Shown here piece after piece: positions 11,514-23,424 of a stretch of 64,000 nucleotides of DNA. Numbering within the stretch: the first letter of the stretch is position 1; each line of letters starts with the position of its first letter. This DNA is from Psococerastis gibbosa (taxonomy: Eukaryota > Arthropoda > Insecta > Psocodea > Psocidae). The notes under the pieces are model-generated. The model made no database searches, was not told where the DNA came from, and was given only the letters and a program-made list of their open reading frames with translations. Where the stretch lies: contig OZ020491.1 of assembly GCA_963971405.1 (NCBI GenBank), positions 18,222,855 to 18,286,854 on the forward strand. Reading direction: 5' to 3'. Made by a program: the position numbers and the translations under genes.

Positions 11514-11716
11514 CAAGGCCGTGCCCAGGTTTTGATTTCGGGGGGGGGGGGGGGTCAAAAAGTATTTTATGTAATTTATTTAAAAAAATCTATTCTATCC
11601 AGTGTTTAAATTCAAATAAATTTATTTCAATTCTTCAAACAATACAGGTTTACATAAAAAATTATTTGGGGGGGGGGGTCTGAACCCCTTGGACCACCCC
11701 CCTGGGCGCGGCCATG
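11514..11716. mobile_element. Short G-run MITE, hAT-like (exact 8 bp duplication)
   Basis: The ends are CAAGGCCGTGCCCAGG and CCTGGGCGCGGCCATG (inverted). GGTGCGTT is repeated exactly at 11506-11513 and 11717-11724. G runs of more than ten bases lie near 11541 and 11669. It is the same family as the copy at 10925-11085. Confidence 0.82.
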
Positions 11717-11724
11717 GGTGCGTT

Positions 11725-12528
11725 GATTCTTCAATCACACTGATGAGCGGCGTGAAAAACTCTCTAATAGCCCCAAAAACCCTTTCTTCATGAGTTTTTA
11801 AAAAGCTGCTCCTGCTTTATTTTAAGACATAACTTGTAGCTTATTACTTTTTTTTTCTCGCACCACAGTGGCAGCTGCACCTCCTCTGATAAAATATTGT
11901 CATTATTTCGTTTTTATATGAAAGTAAAAACGGCAACTGCTACTGAAATGAAATGACAACTGTGCTTTTTAGGAATTCCAAAAGAGTGCCTTTTTCTGTC
12001 AAGCTGCCGTGTGTTTTCGCAAAATATTTGAATTGCCTTTTCACTGTTTGAAATTTCAATACTTAGGGCAAAGAACTAGACCTAGCTAGTAGTTAAGAAT
12101 TTTTTTTTAACGTTGCTAAAAATGTACTGTATTCCATATATTTTAACACGAATTTGAATAAAAATGATCCAAAAAAAGCAATTCTTATTCATTTTTAAAA
12201 TTATTATAGTTATTGCTATGTTTACGAGTAAAAGTTATCGCTCACTTTCTAACAAATCACTATAATACATTGAAAAATTACTTTTTATGTCATTCTTCTT
12301 TTTTTTATAATTTGATTGTAATTTTCTCTAAATCTATGGGTTCCAGGTTGTTTCGTCTCTACAGTTTACTGATTACTTTCTACTGTTTATATCGTACTAT
12401 GTGTAACTTTGTAAAAAGAAATTGTTTGATGAAGGAATTTAAATTGTACATAAATATTCTGTGTAGGATTTGTATGTTATTAGACGTTTGCAAATAATAT
12501 GGTTTATTTATTTTTTAATTTATGTATA
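11725..12528. other. A+T-rich noncoding stretch
   Basis: Long T and A tracts. The frame at 12213-12497 has no recognisable protein features. No gene or structured repeat was found. Confidence 0.35.
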
Positions 12529-12536
12529 ATATAAGC

Positions 12537-12832
12537 TAGGGCTCTATATTAGACAGGTATTGTCATCCGCCATGTTGTATCCATTATAAGTCTGGTGTAT
12601 AAGACAAGCATTGGGTGTTTACCTATTCATTTTTAGAAATTTACCGTTGTTTATTTATTATTATTTAAAAAAGGTGCTACCAATTAGGGAAGTAGTTCAT
12701 AAGAAAATACTAAAACGTATATATTAGTTTTTTCAATATTTTTCAATCTTTTACTTTTCTTACAATACTTACCATATAGGAAATTTGGGATACAACATGG
12801 CGGATGACAATACCCGGGTATATAGTGCCTTA
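12537..12832. mobile_element. hAT-like MITE, 296 bp, 8 bp target duplication
   Basis: The left end TAGGGCTCTATATTAGACAG continues into GGTATTGTCATCCGCCATG. The right end is the reverse complement with differences (TAAGGCACTATATACCC, then GGGTATTGTCATCCGCC). ATATAAGC is repeated exactly at 12529-12536 and 12833-12840. The 8 bp duplication and TAGGG-type ends fit hAT. A second copy with its own duplication is at 37230-37501. Confidence 0.88.
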
Positions 12833-12967
12833 ATATAAGCAGGCACAGCTCAGATGTGTACCGACGTAACGTAGCAACCAGTATTGTTTACTTAAACTGC
12901 GCTATGATTCCCAAGTTATACAGTATACAGTACGAAAGCTTATGAACGCGCTGTAGTCAGATTCTTG

Positions 12968-13861
12968 TTGCTTTCCAATTTATACGTAGTATAAAGAAAG
13001 CTTTGTGATGGTCGAAATTTTCGATTCCGAGATTTCAACAGATTTACACGTTTTGAGGTCCCAGGAACCCAAAAAAGTGGTTTTTACGAAATGTCTGTCT
13101 GTCGCTCTGTCTGTCGCTCTGTCTGTCGCTCTGTCTGTCTGTTCACCGATTTCCGGGCAAACCACTCGGTCGATTTTGATGAAATTTGTCATATCGGTTC
13201 ACAAAAATCATACCTCGGGACAATTGTTTTTATTTTGGGCTAACTCAATTTGGGGGGGTTTTATTCTCAAAAACTCCAAAAAAACGTCTAAAAAAATTAT
13301 TTCTCAAAAACGGCTCTTGCGATTTCTTTTAAATTCACATATATTGTAGTCGTTATTATTGTTAACAAAATGCGAGGAATCGCTTGCCCCTTGATAGTTT
13401 GCTTCTGGGGGTAAAAAAATAAAAATAACTATTTTAATGAAAAATGACTAAAAAAGAATTTTTCTGCGAAACCTTTCTATCGATGATTTCTACCTTCAAG
13501 TATGTTTTAGGTGTTCAATAGAGTAACATAAACGGACAGGTTGCATTCCCAAAAACATATTTGCTGCTGTGCAAAAAGTTTTTTTTGTTGAGAAATTATG
13601 GAAAATTCACGCTCCAATACATTACGTGCCATGTGTCATTGTTACGACTGCTAAAATGTAATGGTCTGTTCGTTCCAAAATATGCAATTAAATTTTAAGG
13701 GGTTTTTAATATATTGAGGTGGACCCTCTCCCCCCCCCCCCCCCCCTCGAGGGGTATGAAATTTAACCATAGGGAAATTATTTCCTGTGAAATTACACAT
13801 GTCTATATCTACTTCTTTATAAATTGGAAAGCATGTTCGAGTAAACTCGGACCGGTTCTTT
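12968..13861 (+). mobile_element. HINE-like (DINE-1 type) non-autonomous Helentron, copy 1
   Basis: This is one of five long copies in the window. It begins TGCTTTCCAATTTATACG. It carries a (GTCT)n tract near 13090-13140. Near the end it has the inverted motif ATAAATTGGAAAGCATG, directly followed by a hairpin (CGAGTAAACTCG) and a fixed end CGGACCGGTTCTTT. The layout of 5' motif, GTCT microsatellite, inverted copy of the 5' motif, 3' hairpin and no target duplication is that of DINE-1/HINE elements. No protein is encoded; the frame at 13005-13349 runs through the microsatellite. Confidence 0.72.
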
Positions 13862-14437
13862 ATTTGTGCGTATTATTTGTGTATAGCCGGCATTTTGGAT
13901 TTCTACGCGAAAGATACCCGCATTTCACCTGTATTACGGGATTGTGATATAAATGGAACCTGCAGATTAACGTTTGAGCAGCTATTCAGACTAACCTAAT
14001 CATAGTAGCGCTCATTTCATTTCCTCATTTTGGAAATTCGCCATAATAATATGCTACCAAAGCCATTATAAGCCATTTCCCCTTGTCTGCTCCCAACTAT
14101 ACTTAGTACAATAGGAGTTATAATGAAAATATAGCGGGAGGCTTATTGACTACCATCATAAATGCTATCGAACAGCAATTGCACCTAATAATCATTGATG
14201 ATAAATGATATGTTTGGCGATAAACTCCCATATAGCCCATAAAATTTCGCGCCATTTCCTATGTGGGTATTCTTCTATTTTCCCCTTGTTTCTTTGTCCC
14301 TCATCATTCGGCTGGAAATAGTGTGGAATATGTCCGATGTAGCCATCACCTTCTTTTATTGTTTGCTTACACTGCTTTCACTAGTTCCTCCCCATCTACT
14401 TTCCCTCCGTTTTTCCTGTCCTATTTGTAAGTTAGTT
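13862..14437. other. Noncoding, nothing recognised
   Basis: No gene or repeat could be supported here; the frame at 14261-14587 enters the adjacent old repeat. Confidence 0.35.
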
Positions 14438-14700
14438 CAAGGTATACTTTGTGATGTTCGAAATAATCCGAGATTTCAACTGATTTATATACATTTTGAG
14501 GTTGCCTCACAAGAACCCAATAAGTTGGTTTTACAAAATATCAGTGTGCCCGTCTGTTCATGGATTCTCTGCCAAACTTCTCGGTGAATTTTGAAGAAAT
14601 TCGGCGTGGTTCACTATAATATTCTCCAAGGGCATTTCTTTCATTTCAAACTTTATTTAGCTGGTTTTTTTCCCAAAGATCCCCGGAAAATCCATACCCC
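14438..14700 (+). repeat. Old, diverged relative of the HINE-like family
   Basis: The order of phrases matches the family (TTTGTGATGTTCGAAAT, GAGATTTCAAC, CAAGAACCCAATAAG, then a GTCTGTTC remnant), but with many changes and no intact ends. Confidence 0.55.
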
Positions 14701-14786
14701 TATGCATATTATTTCATAGGCACCATGTCTATGGGACTATAGTTGCAGCCTAAATTTACCTCAAGAACAATAACTGGCCATAAATA

Positions 14787-15010
14787 GTCAGGACATGTAG
14801 AGTAGTGGTTCAGACTCCCACTTTCACCTGAAACGTTGTTGGTTCCGAGTCCCTCACTTGCTACATTTTCTGGTCATGCTTTGGAAGGCATGTAAAGCAG
14901 GCGGTCCCGGGCCTTCCTAGTTGAGTATAAGAGAGGGTTTTATAGCCCTAACTCGGCTAGGTTGGCTTAGTGATAGAACAAAAAGTCAATATTTATTTAT
15001 TTATTATTTT
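14787..15010 (+). repeat. tRNA-derived SINE, copy 1 (near full length)
   Basis: The head GTCAGGACATGTAGAGTAGT holds an A-box-like GTAGAGTAGTGG, and about 40 bp further a B-box-like GGTTCCGAGTCC. A non-tRNA body follows (GGAAGGCATGTAAAGCAG, GGTTGGCTTAGTGATAG), then an (ATTT)n tail. RNA polymerase III promoter boxes at this spacing and a simple-repeat tail define a SINE. Further copies are at 20646, 40114 (reverse) and 55799. Confidence 0.82.
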
Positions 15011-15080
15011 ATATTCATGCTCATTTAATTTGGTAAGTTATATCGCACAGTAAAGTACTGTAATTTCTTATGGACATAAG

Positions 15081-15455
15081 CATTGGCGTAATTAGGGGGG
15101 GGGGGGGGTCTGGGGGCTTAGCTTGCCAAGCCCTCCCCCCAGGATTTTCGAGGAAATAAAGCAATTGGATTGAAAATCTTAATAAATAAACGAATAATTA
15201 AAAAATAGACATAGGAAAGTTTTTTCCCGCAGAGAATAACAATAACCATTTTTTTGAAATCACTAGAACGAAAATTCTAATATTTTAATGTATTAACTTA
15301 TGTTGGCAATTTCGGAGTTTCGGACTGTTCTAAACCACCCCCCCCCCCTCCCTCCGGAATTTGACAACTAGGGGCATGGGACACAAACGCATGGAGTCCT
15401 AAGACCCCCCCCCCCCCCCCCCCCCCGATATTTTGGCAATTGACGCCAATGTGTT
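15081..15455. mobile_element. G/C-run MITE with GGCGTAAT-type inverted ends
   Basis: The left end ATTGGCGTAATT is mirrored by CAATTGACGCCAAT at the right. A G run of about 14 lies just inside the left end and a C run of about 20 near the right end. No target duplication was found with confidence. Confidence 0.55.
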
Positions 15456-18400
15456 TATGCCTATATATTTACTTACACTAGTTACACTTGATAACACTCT
15501 TAAGAATGGATTCTAATCTATTTTCACAGCGTTGGAACTGGCTAGATAAGAAATAGTCACAAAGACAAAGTTGTTGTCATTATGAATTACGTAAAAAGCA
15601 AATTCGAAAAACAGTAATCAATAACCATAATGAACTCATCGCGGTCTTCATCAGTCACCCAGCCAAACTGAATAATAAGCAACAAACACAAAGAAAACCT
15701 TTAAATCAATGCATATTGAAACGAAAAAATCATCAGCTTAATTCTCGTTATTGACAGTTGAAAATTGTTATTTCAGAAATTGGAAAACTTTTCTTGTAAT
15801 TTATGTCAGCAGGACTAAGCTTATTATGACAGTCATATTTCCGTTTTTTCTTTATACCTCTGCGGTACTTGTCAACCTTTCCAAAACAAATGCTTTTGCA
15901 AAACTGGGCTTTGTTTAAATGATGAGATTAAACAATAAATTAGGACACTGGGCAATTTTTATTAAGAAAAGGAAGTTTCTCATGATTTTAAATTACTACA
16001 AGCATTGGTATTAGATACAAGACTTGGTATTAGATTTGACCGATCTGCATACGGTACACATGTATCTTAACTGAATCAGTGCCGTCGGTACTTAATATCA
16101 GTTCAGCACTATACGGGCAGATTTCTACGAGCTTAACTCCATAATCTAGCGCTAGGTTACAGCACCGTTGTAATCAATTTCAATTGGTATACGGTAGGTT
16201 TGTGTACATTGCTAATTAGAAAAAGATTTGGAGTTAATCTGATAATCAAACTAGTGTTTCAGTGCATGCGCTATGGACATGCAAATAAGACAGGCTATCT
16301 AGATTGGTTTAATGCTTAATAGATCTTACTAATTATAAAGCGGTTTATGTAGGCCTAGCAAGTCAAGTGATTGATTACCTCATAAACGGCTCATTATTGT
16401 ATATGTAGCCTACCAAGTTACCAGATCTACAGTGACAATAAAACCAGGTGTCCAGTTTTAAGGCGAATAGAACAATCTAGTTCACTTATTTAGGCATGAA
16501 TTCTGGGGAGATCTGGCTGTAAAATATTAGGTGTATACCTGTTCAAGGCAATGCAGTACCGTAAAAGTTAGAGAACATTGAATTTTTAAGCCTAGGGAAA
16601 TGTTTGGAAGTCGTGGATTTAAGTTGTTTCATAATTAAACACACAAAATGATACATTTTGTCAGTTTTTAATTAGATTTGTGTTAATACGAGTAAGTTCA
16701 CAAAAATTCAACAGAAGAGCTACCTACTCCCTAGTCGGCCATTTTAAGATGTTCCTATAGAACGGGACCTTCGCCTCAGGAATGTGTACCATCACTTTTT
16801 CTATATCTTGGAGTTTCGTTTCCAAGATTGGAACCTTCTGGTCGTTTACTTTCCTAAGTTGGGTCACATCCACCTCTTTTCCAGGTATTAGGAACCGGAA
16901 CTGACAGTTTACTAGACCTTCTATATGATCATGCCTTTCTTTTGACGATCAAACAGGAACTCATGATACTTGGGGACGAGAAACTTGGTAGATTTCATTT
17001 GTGTGGTTTTCTTGTAAAATTCGGGCCACCAATCATCAGAATTGTCTCATCACGTTGCACCATATTGACTAAAAATTTGTCAGCAATTTGGGATGCTGTT
17101 AGGACCTGCTGTCCATAGTGGTTTAGTTGTGAAACATCGTATATCCTGGATTTAAGGTGTTTCATAAATACATGAAATTTTCAATGCCCTCCTGCGCCGA
17201 AACTATCAATAATATTTACGTCCTTTCATTAATGAAAGGTGCCCTATAGTCTAGAGACACTGAAACTGCAATAATCTGGAAATGGCAAAAAATTGCGCTT
17301 ATGATACGTTTCATAAATAACCGATGCAGTTATTCTATAGACTATACCTTGTGCATTGTGGACCCACGTCTGATCAAGCAAGGCGAATACAAGATTTGTT
17401 AAGCGCCAAAGTAATTGGTTGTCACTTGTCGGGCCGTCACTTTAGACAACTTATTAAAAAAAATTAAAAAAAGAAAACCTTGTTTCTGTACCTGAAATAT
17501 GAATCCACTTCACCTTGCCATTTCCCCTGACGTCAATACTAATTACGACAGTGATGGAAACGTGAAATATTCAGTAAATTGTACCTTTGGTAGAGAATTA
17601 AAAAATGTGCGGAAGAAAATTTTTACGGAGAGTTAACATTTTCAACCCTGTCAGAGTCTACCACAAAATTAAGTCTTGATGCAATATACATCATTGCTTT
17701 TTATCCTTCTTCCACGCAAGTAGTTGTCACATTTTACACTTTCAATGACAGATTTCCCAATAGGCTTTAGATAGATGAAAATCGGTTTTCCATTTCCCAC
17801 GTCATTTTCTTTTGTTGCTTGAGACGTTTTAATTGTCATTCCTCCCCTTGATACTGATCTGATCGTTATTGAGGCGTTAAGTATTTTCTCTGCTTTGAGA
17901 TGGAGAACACAGTAATGTCGCTTATTTTGTCATCTCTTTGCTTGAAATTTGGTTCCGAACCCAGAATTTTAGGGAGATGGCGACCAATGTTCGACTTTCG
18001 GAAATTTTCATCACAACTTTTCATTTCATGACCCCCTGAGCCTAAAACCCTCCTCCGTTCAAAATCTTATATTACACCTAGTTGGATGATAAATTCTGTC
18101 TCACTTAAAACTAAGAAAACGTCAGTAGAATAATAATTTTTTAAACAAAATATTTAAGATATATTAATATTATTATTTATTATTATTATTATTATTATAT
18201 TGATCCAATACAATACATTATATTGATACAATGAAATCATATACCGCAAGGCTTCAGTCAGCCCGTGTGCGGTTTCGCTTTTGGATATACGGTGCATGTA
18301 ATTCAATCGCAATACAATACAGTAGTTAAATAATTAATTATTGGTTAGTAGTATTAATCAAATCAGGTTAGTTGTATCAGTAGATAGTTAGTAAGTTAGT

Positions 18401-18739
18401 AAATAGTTAATTCAATTAGTAATGTTTCTTAGTAATTAATTTCTGTTTGCAGCTATTTTTCTAAATTTCTTTTAAAGATTGATACATTTTTAGCTGTTTT
18501 AATCTCAAGGGGAAGTTTGTAGTAGAAATGTAATCCAGTGAATTCTGTTTGTCTCTGTATTAAGGTAGTTTTGGGTCTGACTTGTATTAATAAAGATATA
18601 AAAATTTAATGGATATGTAGAACAGTTGTCAAGGAATACAGGAAAAGGAAAGTATTCAAAACGTTCGAAAACGGCTACGTTGGGGCCCTTTTTTATGAAC
18701 GGCCTCTACCTAGGTATATACAGTTTATATACCTAGGTT
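15456..18739. other. Long noncoding stretch, mostly unrecognised
   Basis: No convincing reading frame was seen. An (ATT)n microsatellite is at about 18163-18200. At 17960-18080 there is an old repeat (TTTTAGGGAGAT, ATTTCATGACCCC) shared with 24125-24240. The remainder may be unique or too eroded to recognise by eye. Confidence 0.35.
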
Positions 18740-19520
18740 TGTATGTATATCGATTTTAGGAAACACTCTAACTTCCGTAAATATGATCTGATTTTCATTA
18801 AACTTGGCATAAAAATTGATCACACAAATGTCTTGATCGAGTTCGTTCACCTGCTAGTAGAGTAGTAGTAAGTAGTGTTCGTCGGGTTAATAACGACTTA
18901 TGCCTCATATTTGGGCCCATAGAGCGACCCCGACTTGACTGTCCTATGCCCCAGCCCATATAACAGTGGACCTCCTGATTATAGTGGATTCCGAACCACT
19001 TGGGAAACACAGTGAAGTCACACGATTAGTTCGGAGGTGACCAGGACAAGTCCTACCATGTTTCCCTAACGGCACTGTGCACACGACCAAGTTATCTGCA
19101 GCTTCGAACCTGCTCTGGTCCGCTGGATTCAACTTGGTATGGCGGCCGGCTGTTCACCAGCTAGATCCACTCTTTAGTTACAAGATGGCGGTCGATTGAA
19201 ACCTTATACAATTCATATCTCAGTTAATAATGGTCGCAGAGGAATGAATTAAAATTTGACTGAAAGCCCGTATTATTATCTACGATAATGGTTATCAACA
19301 CTTTTTGAGACAAAACAAAGATTTCTAGATGACGTCCAGTCAAAGTAAAAATAATTTAAGAAGTAAAAGTTCATAGTCGTCATTGTTTGGAACACAAGTG
19401 TGTTTTGGGTGTTGATGTTGTGGTCGGGAAAATAATGAAGAATTTTTTATTACATACATAGCGTAGGTAGCGTAGAGGAAAATCTCCCTACACCTGATCG
19501 GCCTGAGCCGAAAAGGATTC
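18740..19520 (+). repeat. Unclassified repeat family Z, copy 1, split by a retroposon
   Basis: The sequence matches 24280-24860 in order (TTTTAGGAAACACT, GATGGCGGTCGAT, AAAGCCCGT, ATCTACGATAATG, CTCCCTACACCT, ATCGGCC). It is interrupted by the family Y retroposon at 18850-19150. No coding capacity and no defined ends were seen. Confidence 0.6.
18850..19150 (-). repeat. Retroposon family Y, copy 1
   Basis: This ~300 bp unit is about 95% identical by eye to 27648-27921. Read on the minus strand it ends in a (TAC)n-like tail (at 18850-18875). It is flanked by GTTCACC on both sides (18843-18849 and about 19152-19158). A simple-repeat tail with a short target duplication suggests retroposition. 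A promoter-like GGTTCGGAATCC is present, but an A box could not be placed. Confidence 0.6.
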
Positions 19521-20645
19521 TTTTTTTTTTAGGAAATATTGAAACTCTTTTACAATGCTTAATAATTCTTACTTGATGTTCATCTTCATTAAAATATGTC
19601 AGAAATCTTAAAAATAACAGAAGTAGGCTATATGATTCATTATGCAGTCATACAGTATATTGTATATACTGTATATGTTGAATGAGAGGCGTATTATGGT
19701 AACTATTTGCGTTTATAACAACTTCAAGCAAAACTTAAAAACAAAATAGTTTTTGATCGTGCGATTCAAATCAAGCAACTGAGATCCAACAAACAAGCAG
19801 GTGGTGAAGTCAATTTTTTAAGAACTTTTCAAGATAATGAAAATGTGCTTGCGATTTCTTATTTTTTACACCTAACCGAACCTAATTATGGCTGCTATAT
19901 GCCATGTTCCCGTTGCACAGTGTCACCATGAACCAATTTTCTTATAGCTATCTTTTCCATTTTATCCTATCAATAGGAAAGCGATGGTACTGTCAGACCA
20001 GTCTCAAAAAGAAGTGAAAGAAGGTAGTGAATATAGAAAAGTAAATTCTATTGTACCTTTATTATCGTCAATGAATATAGAATTCCGGAAATTGGAAAAA
20101 CCGTGTTACATTTCTTTGAATCCTGGCCCCACAGAGTCTGTAACCACCCCTGCTGGCTATTTATAGGTGACTCACACCGTACATAACCCTAGATTTGTCT
20201 CGTAGACAGCTGTGGCATTGATCACTGGCAGTGTTCACCCGCAACCCTTCGAAAGGTGAAAGGATTCCCGCGCAACCATCGCCAAAGACCCCAACCCAAC
20301 CGAACGCCCCCCCCCCCCCGCCTATTGAATTTCTGAATACATATAGAGATGGTTTATATGGTATTGGAGGGGATACAGTCTGAAATCGACCCATGAGGTA
20401 GGTACTTGCATTGTAAATCAGCTCAACCATGCTGGTAGTGTTAACATTATTCCCACAGGTTGGGTAAATATCCAGATGCGACTCTGTTGCTTCTGTATTG
20501 TTAATCATTTAATTGTTAGTGTCATAAACAAATGTTGACTCAACTGCTGCGCTGGGGAGGGAGTAAGGGGCTGTTTATTATATAGAGTATAGTACAATAT
20601 GAAGAGCTTGCTTGATATTTTTGATTAAGTGGTTCTAATCATTCT
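19521..20645. other. Noncoding, one long C run
   Basis: A C run lies at about 20308-20320. The small frames at 19984-20166 and 20161-20508 show no family features. Confidence 0.35.
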
Positions 20646-20768
20646 GTCAGGACATGTAGAGTAGTGGTACAGACTCCGACTTTCACTCGAAAGGTTATTA
20701 GTTCGAGTCCCACACTTTTTACAATTTCTGGCCATGCATCGGAGGGCATGTAAAGCAGCGCTCCTATG
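20646..20768 (+). repeat. tRNA-derived SINE, copy 2 (3' truncated)
   Basis: The head GTCAGGACATGTAGAGTAGT and the B-box-like AGTTCGAGTCCC match the SINE at 14787. The body is lost after GGGCATGTAAAGCAG. Confidence 0.78.
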
Positions 20769-21499
20769 TAATCATCTCGGTTTTCAATTTTCATCTTCAT
20801 AAGCTCACAAAAGTGATAATATCAATTTATTTAATTAAACATAGTTTTTGGCGCTTCTGCGCGATGTTTTCGTCATTTTATAAATTCGGACGATGCAAAC
20901 CCAACCATGAAAATTGAGCTTGGTTACAGCACACAATTTTTTTTTTTTTGTGTGTAGTGCTTCAAAAATGATCTCTTTTGGTTTGAGGAGACGATCTGAA
21001 AGAATAATGATGTAAAACAAAAGAATTTTATTTTAAAGTTGGGACTCTGATCTAGACAGCCAGTTCCTTAATCCGTCATATTACTTTGCTATCTTTTATA
21101 ACTTTAAATATCTTATGGCGTCTCCAAAGTTTGCAACTGTCACCCGTAGAATTTCCATTGTAATGAGGTAATTTTAGCACTTTTTCAATCGAAGTTGCGA
21201 TCTTCTTTATTTTTATTTTCTTAAAATTAGCATTGAGATTGATTAAAACTTGCAACTAAAGAGTTATTGTATCTTAATTTAATTCAGTTCGAGTGTTACA
21301 TAAAATTCGTATCTTTATAAATACGGTAATAATATATTTAAAAGTAGTTAGATCGTCTAGCAATCATATAAAAAATCTCTATCAATTTTCAAAGTTCGCT
21401 ATCAAGAGCATCTAATTAGGCTAATAAACTGGACTCGCCAAGATCTGACATTTTTTTCGCTATCCATGTGTAAATGTCTCTGCACTTTAGTGTTATAAA
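20769..21499. other. Noncoding, nothing recognised
   Basis: A+T-rich sequence with a T run at about 20938-20950. No gene or clear repeat was found. Confidence 0.35.
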
Positions 21500-22515
21500 A
21501 AGAACCGGTCCGAGTTTACTCGTACATGCTTTCCAATTTATCAATTAGTAGATAGAGAAAATATAAGTAATAATATAAATAAAAGTATTTTCGTGGTAAA
21601 TAATTTTCCAATGGTTTCATTTCGGATATCTCGGGGGGGGGGGGGGGGACGGGGGGTGTCCACCTGACGTCACTGGAGGTGAGGTAACCTTTATAAATTT
21701 AAAAACCTTTAAAACTCCATTCTATCTAGTGTACGCTGTAACCATTTGGGAACCCAAGGACCCTCTCTTGCAATCGCCTAGGATATCACCAATCCCAAAG
21801 CACTGAATTAATCGACGGCATTGCATATTCTAGACCGGTCAGACCAACACATTACCACATAGTAATAATGTCAGGCACGCAATGCATTAGAGCGTGAATT
21901 TTCTATCATTTTTTCAAAAAAACATTTTTGGTCTAAAACCAAATACATTTTTGGGAAAGCAACCTGGCCGGTTTAGTTACTCTTTTTAACACCTAAAACA
22001 TGCCTGAAAGTAGAAATCATTGATATAAAGATTTTGCAGAAGAGTTATTTTTTAGTCATTTACATTGAAATTTAGTTATTTTTATTTTTTTATCCCCCGA
22101 AGCAAACTATCACGGGGCAAGCGACCCCCTGCATTTTGTTAACATTAATAACGCCTACAATATGTGTGAGTTTAAAAGAAATCGTTGGAGCCGTTTTTGA
22201 GAAATAATATTTTTAGACTTTTTTTGGAGTTTTTTGAGAATAAAACCCCTCCAAATTGAGTTAGCCCAAAATAAAAAAAATAGTCCCGAGGTATGATTTT
22301 TGTGAACCTACATATGCCGAATTTCATCAAAGTCGACCGAGTAGTTTGCCTGGAAGTCGACGCACAGACAAAACGACAGACAGACAGGCATTTCGCAAAA
22401 AAACACTTTTTTGGGTTCCTGGTACCTCAAAACGTGTAAATCCGTTGAAATCTCGGAATCGAAAATTTTGACCATCACAAAGCTTTCCTTACACTGCGTA
22501 TACATTGGAAAGCAA
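21500..22515 (-). mobile_element. HINE-like Helentron, copy 2
   Basis: Read on the minus strand, this copy has the same start (TTGCTTTCCAATGTATACG), CAGACAGA-type tract, inverted inner motif, hairpin (here CGAGTAAACTCG after GTA) and end CGGACCGGTTCTTTT as the copy at 12968. It holds a G run of about 13 near 21634 and the CRE octamer TGACGTCA at about 21665-21672. Confidence 0.72.
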
Positions 22516-22650
22516 TAATAAATGTATTATTTCATTTTGTACCTTTGTAACACTATTTAGTTAACCCTCTAGTTGAGTGTAAGAAAGGACCCGTACGGGA
22601 GCTTAGTTAGTACAATAAAGTAATTATATTATTATTATTATTATTATTAT

Positions 22651-23200
22651 GGAGTTCCTTTGAAAGCTAGAAAGATGGTGTACCATGCACTAGTGGAATC
22701 AGTTATCAGTTATGGGATCACATCATGGGGACGTGATAATAACACTTACATAGAAAAATACAAAAAATACAAGATAGAATTGTAACTAATATATATATAA
22801 TAACAAAAAATACAATGATACATTTTCGAAATATCAACATGCTGAATTATTAAAATCTTAAAATTATAAAACAAAATTATTTCGATTCTAAATATAAAGC
22901 TGCGGGAAAAACTAGATATACGAGGCAACAACAAAGGTTACAGATACCAATTACATACAATAAATATGGGGACAGGGAAAATAATGAGCTAATAACAAAA
23001 TTGTTCAACGAAATCCCCCAAGCTACTATATAAAAAATGAAGAAAAAATTGGGAAAGCAAAAAAAGTAATAAAAAAAATTGTTGCTAGAGACTCAATTGG
23101 CAAGACCTATTGAACCCACAATACCCTTAAAAAGTTGCAACATTTAGTGAAGAAGACGCCACCCCCGACAAGCGGAAGCTTTGGGGTGGTCGTGAATTGT
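22651..23200 (+). pseudogene. LINE fragment, end of reverse transcriptase ORF
   Basis: The translation GVPLKARKMVYHALVESVIS continues into YGITSWG, the typical region after the RT domain of Jockey-like LINEs. A one-base slip near 22760 breaks the frame, and later pieces (RYTRQQQRLQIP) run in another frame with stops. The 5' part is missing. Confidence 0.7.
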
Positions 23201-23261
23201 AATTAGCCTATATTTACTTTGAATTTTTTTTTTTTTTTTGTTTTTTGTTTTTTGTTTTGAA

Positions 23262-23424
23262 AAAGATAAATCGCATATAAACAATCTAATGAATGTATCC
23301 GATTGACCTTTTCAGTCGCCTCTGTAGGTTATTACCCGTGATGAGTACGACACGTCTCCGATTGCATGGCGTGTACAGACTCGCACAAGTGCAAGCACGT
23401 TACCACCTGGCCATCGAAGTCGAT
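23262..23424 (+). repeat. Interspersed repeat family W, copy 1
   Basis: A ~160 bp block (AATGAATGTATCCGATTG, CGCCTCTGTAGGTTATTACC, GACACGTCTCCGAT, GCATGGCGTGTA) recurs at 27424 and 34561, always on the plus strand, with a start-only fragment at 37707. A T-rich stretch precedes each copy. It may be the 3' untranslated end of a LINE, because copy 1 directly follows a LINE tail. Confidence 0.65.

Noticed and set aside
13085-13140. CRISPR-like regular short repeat
   Set aside because: This is a simple GTCT microsatellite without spacers, in a eukaryotic repeat.
13005-13349. 114-codon frame with repeated leucine/serine/valine pattern
   Set aside because: It runs through the GTCT microsatellite of a HINE-like element.
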